Source: Polynucleobacter sp. AP-Elch-400A-B2 (GTDB lineage: Bacteria > Pseudomonadota > Gammaproteobacteria > Burkholderiales > Burkholderiaceae). From it: a stretch of DNA of 64,000 bases. The notes beneath the pieces were generated by a model. The model was given only the letters and a program-made list of their open reading frames with translations. It searched no databases and was not told the DNA's origin. The stretch covers positions 1,496,091 through 1,560,090 of the forward strand of contig NZ_CP061317.1 in NCBI RefSeq assembly GCF_018688355.1, written 5' to 3'. Shown here piece after piece: positions 17,042 through 23,355 of the stretch. A program made the position numbers and the translations under genes. Positions within the stretch are counted from its first letter, which is position 1; each line of letters starts with the position of its first letter.

Positions 17042-17911
17042 TTGCACGCAGTCGTCTTTGCTTATCACGATGTTGGCGTTAACTGCCTTAAGGCATTACT
17101 CGGTGCAGGCATTGAGATTGATCTTGTAGTTACCCATCAAGATGATCCTAATGAGAATGTCTGGTTTGGGAGCGTTGCAAAACTGTGTGAGGATCAACAG
17201 ATTCCTTACATCACACCAGATGCCAATCAGTTGATGGATCTAGTACCGCAACTTCAAAAGTTGGCGCCAGATTACCTTTTCTCTTTTTACTATCGTCACA
17301 TGATTCCAGCAGAACTTTTGGCCTGCGCCAAGATTGCGGCTCTGAATATGCACGGCTCACTGTTACCCAAATTCCGAGGACGGGCACCAATCAATTGGGC
17401 CATCCTGCATGGTGCAACGGAAACCGGTGCGACCTTACACATGATGGAAATCAAACCGGATGCGGGTGATATTGTGGGACAGTCAGCAGTCTCGATTGGA
17501 CCCAATGAAACTGCCACCGATGTCTTTACTAAGGTTAGCCAGGCAGCTGTCACGGTAATGCATCAGGTTCTACCCAAGCTTGTTCAAGGCCACATTCCCA
17601 AAAAACCCAATGATCTGTCTCAGGGGAGCTATTTTGGGGGCCGTAAGCCTGCTGATGGGCAAATTCTGTGGCATCAGACCGCTCAACAGGTTCACAACCT
17701 GGTGAGAGCCGTTGCGCCCCCTTATCCAGGGGCTTTTACAGACTGGCAAGGTCAGCGCCAGATTGTGGCTCGGACCAGCCTAGAAGGCCCATTTCCGAGG
17801 GAGCTAGATCTTCAGACTCCCGGCATCCAAGTGGTTGATAATCAGGTATTCGGCGTTTGTGGTGACCAAAAAGCGGTAGCGATACTGGACTGGTTCCCAG
17901 CAAATAGCTAA
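17042..17911 (+). CDS. arnA: UDP-Ara4N formyltransferase (ArnA N-terminal activity as a separate gene)
   Basis: 289 residues from a TTG start at 17042, abutting the arnC stop with no gap. Folate-dependent formyltransferase: NMHGSLLPKFRGRAPINWAI holds the catalytic Asn-His pair, and MMEIKPDAGDIVGQ the Asp region. In E. coli this activity is the N-terminal half of the 660-residue ArnA. Here it ends at 289 residues and the decarboxylase is a separate downstream gene. The formyl group is later removed by ArnD. Confidence 0.9.
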   Translation: MHAVVFAYHDVGVNCLKALLGAGIEIDLVVTHQDDPNENVWFGSVAKLCEDQQIPYITPDANQLMDLVPQLQKLAPDYLFSFYYRHMIPAELLACAKIAALNMHGSLLPKFRGRAPINWAILHGATETGATLHMMEIKPDAGDIVGQSAVSIGPNETATDVFTKVSQAAVTVMHQVLPKLVQGHIPKKPNDLSQGSYFGGRKPADGQILWHQTAQQVHNLVRAVAPPYPGAFTDWQGQRQIVARTSLEGPFPRELDLQTPGIQVVDNQVFGVCGDQKAVAILDWFPANS

Positions 17912-17957
17912 CAAATTACAAGTAGCACTCTTTAGATTAAAAAACGAGGCAGTAAAG

Positions 17958-19004
17958 ATGAAAAAAGTACTCATTCTTGGTGTAAACGGCTTTATTGGCC
18001 ACCACCTTTCAAAGCGCATCCTGGAGACAACTGATTGGGATGTCTATGGCATGGATATGCAAAACGATCGCCTTGGTGATTTAGTAAACCATCCCCGCAT
18101 GCACTTCTTTGAAGGTGATATCACCATCAATAAAGAATGGGTTGAATACCATATCCGTAAATGCGATGTCATCCTACCCTTAGTAGCGATTGCGACGCCA
18201 GCAACATATGTTCAGCAGCCATTAAAAGTATTTGAGCTCGACTTCGAAGCTAACTTACCAATCGTGCGCTCAGCAGTTAAATACAAAAAGCATTTGGTCT
18301 TCCCATCCACATCCGAAGTCTATGGCATGTGTGAAGACGGTGAGTTTGATCCCGCTGCGTCGAATATGGTTTACGGCCCAATCAACAAGCCACGCTGGAT
18401 CTATGCTTGCTCTAAGCAGTTGATGGATCGTGTGATCTGGGGTTACGGCATGGAAGGTTTGCGCTTCACCCTCTTTCGTCCATTTAACTGGATTGGCCCT
18501 GGACTTGATAGTATCTACACACCAAAAGAAGGTTCTTCCCGTGTCGTTACCCAGTTCTTAGGTCATATCGTTCGCGGCGAACCCATCAACGTGGTTGACG
18601 GTGGCGCGCAAAAACGTGCCTTTACTTATATTGATGATGGTATCGATGCCTTAATGCGCATCATCGACAATAAAGATGGCATTGCTGATGGCAAGATCTA
18701 CAACATCGGTAATCCAAAGAACAATCACTCTATTCGTGAACTTGCTAATCAGATGCTTGATATCGCCCGAAGTATTCCAGAGTACGCAAAGATGGCGAAT
18801 GAAGTGAAAATCGTAGAAACCACTTCTGGCGCTTACTATGGCGAAGGCTATCAGGATGTTCAGAACCGTGTTCCTGCAATTGATAACACGATGACTGAAT
18901 TAAGTTGGAAGCCAACGATCAATATGAGCGATGCGCTGAAGAACATTTTTGAAGCCTATCGCCATGACGTAGAAAACGCACGTCATTTAGTTGACAAAGA
19001 ATAA
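17958..19004 (+). CDS. arnA: UDP-glucuronate C4-oxidase/decarboxylase (ArnA C-terminal activity as a separate gene)
   Basis: 348 residues, extended SDR. N-terminal NAD motif ILGVNGFIGHHLSKRI, catalytic Tyr-x3-Lys in IYACSKQLMDR, and the substrate region FRPFNWIGPGLDSIY, matching the C-terminal half of E. coli ArnA (oxidative decarboxylation of UDP-GlcA to UDP-4-keto-arabinose). It has its own ATG at 17958 with GAGG upstream and is 46 nt after the formyltransferase. This reads as a genuine two-gene arrangement, since both proteins are complete. Confidence 0.93.
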   Translation: MKKVLILGVNGFIGHHLSKRILETTDWDVYGMDMQNDRLGDLVNHPRMHFFEGDITINKEWVEYHIRKCDVILPLVAIATPATYVQQPLKVFELDFEANLPIVRSAVKYKKHLVFPSTSEVYGMCEDGEFDPAASNMVYGPINKPRWIYACSKQLMDRVIWGYGMEGLRFTLFRPFNWIGPGLDSIYTPKEGSSRVVTQFLGHIVRGEPINVVDGGAQKRAFTYIDDGIDALMRIIDNKDGIADGKIYNIGNPKNNHSIRELANQMLDIARSIPEYAKMANEVKIVETTSGAYYGEGYQDVQNRVPAIDNTMTELSWKPTINMSDALKNIFEAYRHDVENARHLVDKE

Positions 19005-19026
19005 GCGAAAGTACGTTTAGGGCTTC

Positions 19027-19944
19027 ATGGCTAAGATTGCACTCAAGGTAGATGTTGATACTCTGCGCGGGACCAAAGAAGGTGTCCCGAACCTAGCGCG
19101 CACGCTTGAGCGCTTTGGCCTGAAAGCCACCTTCCTATTTAGCCTAGGCCCTGACCACACTGGCTGGGCACTCAAGCGAGTTTTTAAGCCGGGCTTTCTT
19201 AAGAAAGTGAGCCGCACTTCCGTTGTTGAACACTACGGTATTAAGACTTTGCTTTACGGCGTCCTTCTTCCCGGCCCCGATATTGGCAAACAAGCTGCCG
19301 CTGAAATGCGTGCCATAGATGCGGCTGGTCATGAGACTGGTATTCATACCTGGGATCACGTAGCTTGGCAAGATGCTGTGCGTCATCGCGATGCCCAATG
19401 GACTAAAGCGCAGATGCAAAAAAGCTGGGATCGTTTTGTAGAAATCTTTGGTCACCCACCAGCCACTTATGGTGCCGCTGGTTGGCAAATGAATGAAGCA
19501 GCCTTTGAGCAACTTGATCAATGGGGCATTCAATATTCTTCCGATGGCAGAGCTGAGCCTAACTTGATGCCTTATCGTTTTGACCTGCCTTCTGGCAAAG
19601 CAAAGCACGTGCAATATCCAACCACCCTACCAACTTTTGATGAGTTGATTGGAATAGATGATGCCGATGAATTTGGGGCCGTAAAAAAACTGCTTGAGAT
19701 TACCCAAAGCAATCCGAACGATCAGGTGTTTACGCTGCATGCAGAGCTTGAGGGTCAGAAGCTTCTACCCGCCTTTGAGAAACTCTTAGCGGGCTGGTTA
19801 AATCAAGGACATGATCTAGTTACCATGGGGGAGCTGCATCAATCCTGGGCAGCCACTAAGCAACTGGATAAAATAGCCGTACAGCCAGTCTCCTGGGGGG
19901 AAATACCCAATAGAAGTGGCGAGCTCATTTTGCAAACGGTATGA
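19027..19944 (+). CDS. arnD: Ara4FN-phosphoundecaprenol deformylase
   Basis: 305 residues of the NodB/polysaccharide-deacetylase fold. The metal-site Asp is in KVDVDTLRGT and the His pair in GIHTWDHVAW. PATYGAAGWQMNE and the C-terminal LHAELEGQKLLPAFEKLL complete the ArnD pattern. It deformylates undecaprenyl-P-Ara4FN before flipping. It is the last arn gene here: no arnE or arnF flippase gene follows. Confidence 0.93.
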   Translation: MAKIALKVDVDTLRGTKEGVPNLARTLERFGLKATFLFSLGPDHTGWALKRVFKPGFLKKVSRTSVVEHYGIKTLLYGVLLPGPDIGKQAAAEMRAIDAAGHETGIHTWDHVAWQDAVRHRDAQWTKAQMQKSWDRFVEIFGHPPATYGAAGWQMNEAAFEQLDQWGIQYSSDGRAEPNLMPYRFDLPSGKAKHVQYPTTLPTFDELIGIDDADEFGAVKKLLEITQSNPNDQVFTLHAELEGQKLLPAFEKLLAGWLNQGHDLVTMGELHQSWAATKQLDKIAVQPVSWGEIPNRSGELILQTV

Positions 19945-19992
19945 GTTAGCTCAGAATACGTAATACATCAAGTTAAATAAGAGAGTTCCATC

Positions 19993-20460
19993 ATGACAGT
20001 AGAAATTGGTAAATCAATGCCCCGATGTGCAATCCCGGCAACATCAGGATTGACCTTTACCCCAGACTCAGCCAAAGGCAAAAAACTGGTTGTCTACTTT
20101 TATCCAAAAGATATGACTCCAGGCTGCACCGCGGAGTCTGGTGAATTTCGGGACAACATAGATGCCTTCACTAAAGCCAATACTTTGATCGTTGGCGTAT
20201 CTCGAGATAGCCTCAAATCTCACGACAATTTCCGCAGCAAACTAGAGCTGCCATTCGAACTCGTTGCCGATACCGAAGAAACCCTATGTCAGCTTTTTGG
20301 CGTCATGAAAATGAAGAATATGTATGGCAAGCAAGTTCGTGGCGTCGAGCGCAGCACCTTCCTCTTTGACTCTTCGGGCAAGCTGGTAAAAGAGTGGCGT
20401 GGCCTTAAGATTCCCGGACATGTGACAGAGGTATTACAAGCAGCCCAAGCCACTAAATAA
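19993..20460 (+). CDS. bcp: Thiol peroxidase of the Bcp/PrxQ type
   Basis: 155 residues. Peroxiredoxin with the peroxidatic Cys C45 in MTPGCTAESGEF. Bcp/PrxQ proteins often have a resolving Cys five residues on, but here position 50 is Gly. Other cysteines are C12 and C99 (EETLCQLFG). It may therefore act as a one-Cys enzyme or use C99. It reduces hydrogen peroxide and organic hydroperoxides in the cytoplasm. GAGAG precedes the ATG at 19993. Confidence 0.92.
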   Translation: MTVEIGKSMPRCAIPATSGLTFTPDSAKGKKLVVYFYPKDMTPGCTAESGEFRDNIDAFTKANTLIVGVSRDSLKSHDNFRSKLELPFELVADTEETLCQLFGVMKMKNMYGKQVRGVERSTFLFDSSGKLVKEWRGLKIPGHVTEVLQAAQATK

Positions 20461-20487
20461 TTTTTAAATTAATTTAATCTGGGGCAC

Positions 20488-20515
20488 TTGCAAAGCCTAA
20501 AATTTGGGGTAAAGT
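20488..20515 (+). promoter_or_regulatory. Promoter of the phoH leader RNA
   Basis: TTGCAA (20488-20493), a 16-bp spacer, TAAAGT (20510-20515), giving a start site near 20522. Each hexamer matches consensus at 4 of 6 positions. It lies directly upstream of the structured segment. Confidence 0.5.
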
Positions 20516-20521
20516 AGTTCT

Positions 20522-20682
20522 TATGCACCGTAAACGACGGGAAAGTCTCACAATCCGTTTGACTCACCAGCCTAAACATTTAAGAGTAGGCTTGGTAAAC
20601 AACCCCCGCCGTTTTACAGTTCGCTTTACACCTAGTTTCGTTATAAGCCGTCAATGCAACCCGCTTGACGGTTTTTTCTTTT
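20522..20682 (+). ncRNA. Unrecognised structured RNA / phoH leader ending in a terminator
   Basis: About 160 nt between bcp and phoH. The outer stem pairs GTAAACGACGGG (20530-20541) with CCCGCCGTTTTAC (20606-20618), one bulge. Inside lies a hairpin CCAGCCTA/TAGGCTTGG (about 20570-20600) and an unpaired purine/pyrimidine-mixed left strand. A terminator hairpin follows, its T-tract ending 1 nt before the phoH Shine-Dalgarno. This could be an independent sRNA, or a leader where termination controls phoH. I do not recognise a known riboswitch class, 6S, 4.5S, tmRNA or RNase P signature. A 53-codon basic frame (20523-20684) overlaps it. Confidence 0.55.
20645..20681 (+). terminator. Intrinsic terminator just upstream of phoH
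   Basis: CCGTCAA (20648-20654) pairs with TTGACGG (20665-20671), extendable by A-T and G-U pairs, with a 10-nt loop, followed by TTTTTTCTTTT. The phoH ribosome site AGGAGA starts at 20683, so read-through is required for phoH expression from upstream promoters. Confidence 0.75.
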
Positions 20683-20694
20683 AGGAGAGTCTGC

Positions 20695-22371
20695 ATGCCA
20701 TTGCCCCCAATCCCAACTCAAATTGCTGGCCAAGTAAAAATTAATAGCAAGGACACCCCGAATTTAAAGAAACGTCCTGCGCCAGCAAAAACTGTTGTGA
20801 TGGAAAGCCATGCGCCAGATTGGACAACAGATGCAGAGGAAGATCTTTCTGATGCTGAAGTAGTGCTTGAGAAAATCAAAAGTGACCACAATCCAGTAGT
20901 TGTGCGTAGTGGTCGTAGTGATAACAAGATAGCGAATGTTCCCGAAAAACCAAAGCGCATTATTCGCACAGGTCCACCAAGCCTATTTGTACTCGATACC
21001 AATGTATTGATGCATGATCCTAGCTCGCTGTTTCGCTTCTCCGAGCATGATCTCTTCTTGCCGATGACTACTCTTGAGGAGCTGGACAACCATAAGAAGG
21101 GCATGACGGAGGTTGCTCGCAACGCCCGTACAGTAAGTCGCTCCTTAGATCAATTGGTAGCCGGCACCAGCGGCACATTAGACGATGGTATTCCCCTGAA
21201 TAAGCTTGGCAATCAAGATGTATCTGGTCGACTCTTCTTCCAGACAAAGCTGACTACTCAAGCTCTACCAGAGGGCTTGCCTGAAGGTAAGGGCGATAAC
21301 CTCATCTTGGCAGTAGTCAGTGAGCTACAAAAGACACGTAAGGGACAGGAAGTTGTTCTGGTATCTAAAGATATCAATATGCGCATTAAGGCGCGCGCGC
21401 TTGGTTTGCCTGCTGAAGATTACTTCAACGACCAGGTCTTAGAAGATCGTGACTTAATGTATTCCGGCGTTATGGCACTACCTGCAGACTTTTGGCCAAA
21501 GCATGGCAAAGATATGGAGAGCTGGGCTGACGGTAAATCTGGAACGATGTTTTATCGCGTAACCGGCCCTTCAGTTCTCGGCATGTTAGTAAATCAGTTT
21601 GTCTATCAAGAAAACCCTGATGGCTCTACACCCTTCTACGCCCAAGTTAAAGAGATCAACGGCAAGACTGCCCTCCTCCAAACCTTGAGGGACTTTTCTC
21701 ATCAAAAAAATAATGTATGGAGTGTGACCGCGCGCAATCGCGAGCAGAACTTTGCCATGAACCTGCTCATGAACCCGGATGTGGATTTCATCACATTGCT
21801 GGGGCAAGCAGGTACTGGTAAAACTCTGCTAGCCTTAGCTGCCGGCCTGGAGCAAGTGCTGGATAGTAAGCGCTATAACGAGATCATTATTACCCGAGCT
21901 ACTGTTCCCGTAGGTGAAGATATTGGATTTTTGCCAGGTACCGAAGAAGAGAAAATGCAGCCTTGGATGGGTGCATTTGATGACAACCTTGAAGTACTAC
22001 AACGCAATGAAGACGGTAGCGCTGGTGAATGGGGTCGTGCTGCCACACAAGAATTGATTCGTTCACGCATTAAGGTCAAGAGCATGAACTTCATGCGTGG
22101 TAGAACTTTTGTCAGTAAGTTTGTGATTATTGATGAAGCGCAAAACTTAACACCAAAGCAAATGAAAACCTTGGTTACGCGTGCAGGTCCAGGAACCAAA
22201 ATTATTTGTTTAGGTAATATTGCGCAGATCGATACACCTTACTTAACCGAAGGCTCTTCAGGTCTCACTTATGTAGTGGATCGCTTCAAAGGCTGGCGTC
22301 ATGGTGGGCATGTGACACTGGCTCGCGGTGAGCGTTCACGTCTTGCGGATCATGCTGCTGACGCACTCTAA
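20695..22371 (+). CDS. PIN domain plus PhoH-type ATPase
   Basis: 558 residues from the ATG at 20695, which has AGGAGA 6 nt upstream (preferred to a TTG at 20665 inside the terminator). After a polar N-terminal ~95 residues comes a PIN ribonuclease-like domain (FVLDTNVLMHDPSSLF, about 98-230), then a PhoH helicase-like ATPase with Walker A GQAGTGKTLLALA near 370 and Walker B VIIDEAQNLTPKQMKT near 477. Such PIN-PhoH fusions are implicated in RNA metabolism. A stem-loop terminator begins 13 nt after the stop. Confidence 0.9.
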   Translation: MPLPPIPTQIAGQVKINSKDTPNLKKRPAPAKTVVMESHAPDWTTDAEEDLSDAEVVLEKIKSDHNPVVVRSGRSDNKIANVPEKPKRIIRTGPPSLFVLDTNVLMHDPSSLFRFSEHDLFLPMTTLEELDNHKKGMTEVARNARTVSRSLDQLVAGTSGTLDDGIPLNKLGNQDVSGRLFFQTKLTTQALPEGLPEGKGDNLILAVVSELQKTRKGQEVVLVSKDINMRIKARALGLPAEDYFNDQVLEDRDLMYSGVMALPADFWPKHGKDMESWADGKSGTMFYRVTGPSVLGMLVNQFVYQENPDGSTPFYAQVKEINGKTALLQTLRDFSHQKNNVWSVTARNREQNFAMNLLMNPDVDFITLLGQAGTGKTLLALAAGLEQVLDSKRYNEIIITRATVPVGEDIGFLPGTEEEKMQPWMGAFDDNLEVLQRNEDGSAGEWGRAATQELIRSRIKVKSMNFMRGRTFVSKFVIIDEAQNLTPKQMKTLVTRAGPGTKIICLGNIAQIDTPYLTEGSSGLTYVVDRFKGWRHGGHVTLARGERSRLADHAADAL

Positions 22372-22882
22372 GCAAACCCTCTCATGCCGCACTCTGATGG
22401 GGTGCGGCATTTTTATTTGCGTCCTAGCAATACTGTCGGGTTGCAGCAGCTTTGGCTCAAAGAATAGTGCAGCTAAAGTTACCCAGTTCAAACAAGATAC
22501 CAGTGTAGGCACCGAAGATATCTCGATTGCTGCAGTGGGTTTAGTTGGGGTTCCTTATCGTTATGGAGGAAACAACCCTAGCGGAGGGTTTGATTGCAGT
22601 GGCTTCATTGCTTATGTCTATAACAAATCTGCAAACATCAAGTTACCTAGGACTATTCAGGAGATGAGTAATCGAGGTCAAAGCGTAGATAGTGGCCCAC
22701 CCGCACCAGGAGACCTCGTCTTCTTCAACACTACTGGTACAAAGTACTCGCATGCAGGCATCTATGTAGGTCAAGGAAGATTTGTGCACGCCCCAAGCGC
22801 TGGTGGAACTGTGCGCTTGGAATACATCACTACCCCCTACTGGGCGGCTAGATTTACTGAGGCTAGAAGATTGACGCCCTAA
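22352..22882 (+). CDS. NlpC/P60-family cell-wall peptidase, predicted lipoprotein
   Basis: 176 residues if started at the ATG at 22352, overlapping phoH by 20 bp. An in-frame ATG at 22397 is the alternative. The lipobox is LAILSGC. The NlpC/P60 domain has catalytic Cys in GFDCSGFIAYV, His in YSHAGIYVGQG and a third polar residue in FVHAPSAGG, as in Spr/MepS-type endopeptidases that cut peptidoglycan cross-links. The codons of the signal peptide coincide with a terminator hairpin. Start position uncertain, function well supported. Confidence 0.85.
   Translation: MLLTHSKQTLSCRTLMGCGIFICVLAILSGCSSFGSKNSAAKVTQFKQDTSVGTEDISIAAVGLVGVPYRYGGNNPSGGFDCSGFIAYVYNKSANIKLPRTIQEMSNRGQSVDSGPPAPGDLVFFNTTGTKYSHAGIYVGQGRFVHAPSAGGTVRLEYITTPYWAARFTEARRLTP
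22384..22418 (+). terminator. phoH terminator hairpin overlapping the NlpC/P60 start region
   Basis: ATGCCGCAC (22384-22392) pairs perfectly with GTGCGGCAT (22402-22410) around a 9-nt loop, followed by TTTTATTT. It begins 13 nt after the phoH stop. The loop contains the in-frame ATG at 22397, and the T-tract encodes hydrophobic residues of the lipoprotein signal. Confidence 0.65.
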
Positions 22883-22995
22883 CCATTAGCCTTTGAGCTG
22901 ATAGCATTACACCGTATTCCCAAAATCTTAAATATTGTTTACATTAATAAGCAGAACAATTGGTTCTTTAGATTTCTCATTTGGGAGTGGCTCGT

Positions 22996-23262
22996 ATGAA
23001 GAAAATTATCATCGCTTTAAGTATTGCATTTAGTTTTACAATTCCATCTGTTGCCTTTGCAGATCAAGCAGCCTGTGAAGCCAAAGCAGTTAGTAAAGAA
23101 GGCAAGCCACTCTACGGCGCAGCTAAAGACGCATCTATTAAGAAATGTATGGGCGATGCCAAACCTAATGATTGCGAAGCTAAAGCTCTAAGCAAAGACG
23201 GTAAGCCGCTTTATGGAGCTGCCAAATCTGCATCTATTAAGAAATGTGAAGGCGGCAAGTAA
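22996..23262 (+). CDS. PsiF-like small periplasmic repeat protein
   Basis: 88 residues from the ATG at 22996, with GGGAG upstream. Signal peptide MKKIIIALSIAFSFTIPSVAFA, cleavage likely after AFA. The mature part is two copies of a ~29-residue unit (CEAKAVSKEGKPLYGAAKDA then CEAKALSKDGKPLYGAAKSA), each followed by SIKKC. Paired Cys in each copy suggest disulfides. The spacing resembles PsiF repeats, a family of phosphate-starvation-inducible periplasmic proteins of unknown function. Match is by eye only. Confidence 0.65.
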   Translation: MKKIIIALSIAFSFTIPSVAFADQAACEAKAVSKEGKPLYGAAKDASIKKCMGDAKPNDCEAKALSKDGKPLYGAAKSASIKKCEGGK

Positions 23263-23281
23263 ATACCTTTCGCATCAAGTT

Positions 23282-23309
23282 AAAAAGCCTCGCAATGCGA
23301 GGCTTTTTT
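23282..23309. terminator. Bidirectional terminator between the PsiF-like gene and dnaB
   Basis: AAAAAGCCTCGC / GCGAGGCTTTTTT with a 3-nt loop. A-tract and T-tract on the two sides allow function in both directions for the converging genes. Confidence 0.9.
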
Positions 23310-23355
23310 ATTCTTATCTGTTATTACTTATTAGCTTCAGTTTTTTTCTTCTGAA

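Noticed and set aside
17042..19004. Frameshift breaking a fused arnA
   Set aside because: Both halves are full domains with their own starts and a 46-nt spacer, so a natural split is more likely than a sequencing error.
19144..19614. 156-residue minus-strand frame opposite arnD
   Set aside because: Lies entirely within arnD, no ribosome site, no recognisable domain.
20461..20694. 6S RNA, 4.5S RNA, tmRNA or RNase P RNA before phoH
   Set aside because: None of the conserved sequence blocks I know for these RNAs is present, and the size and fold differ.
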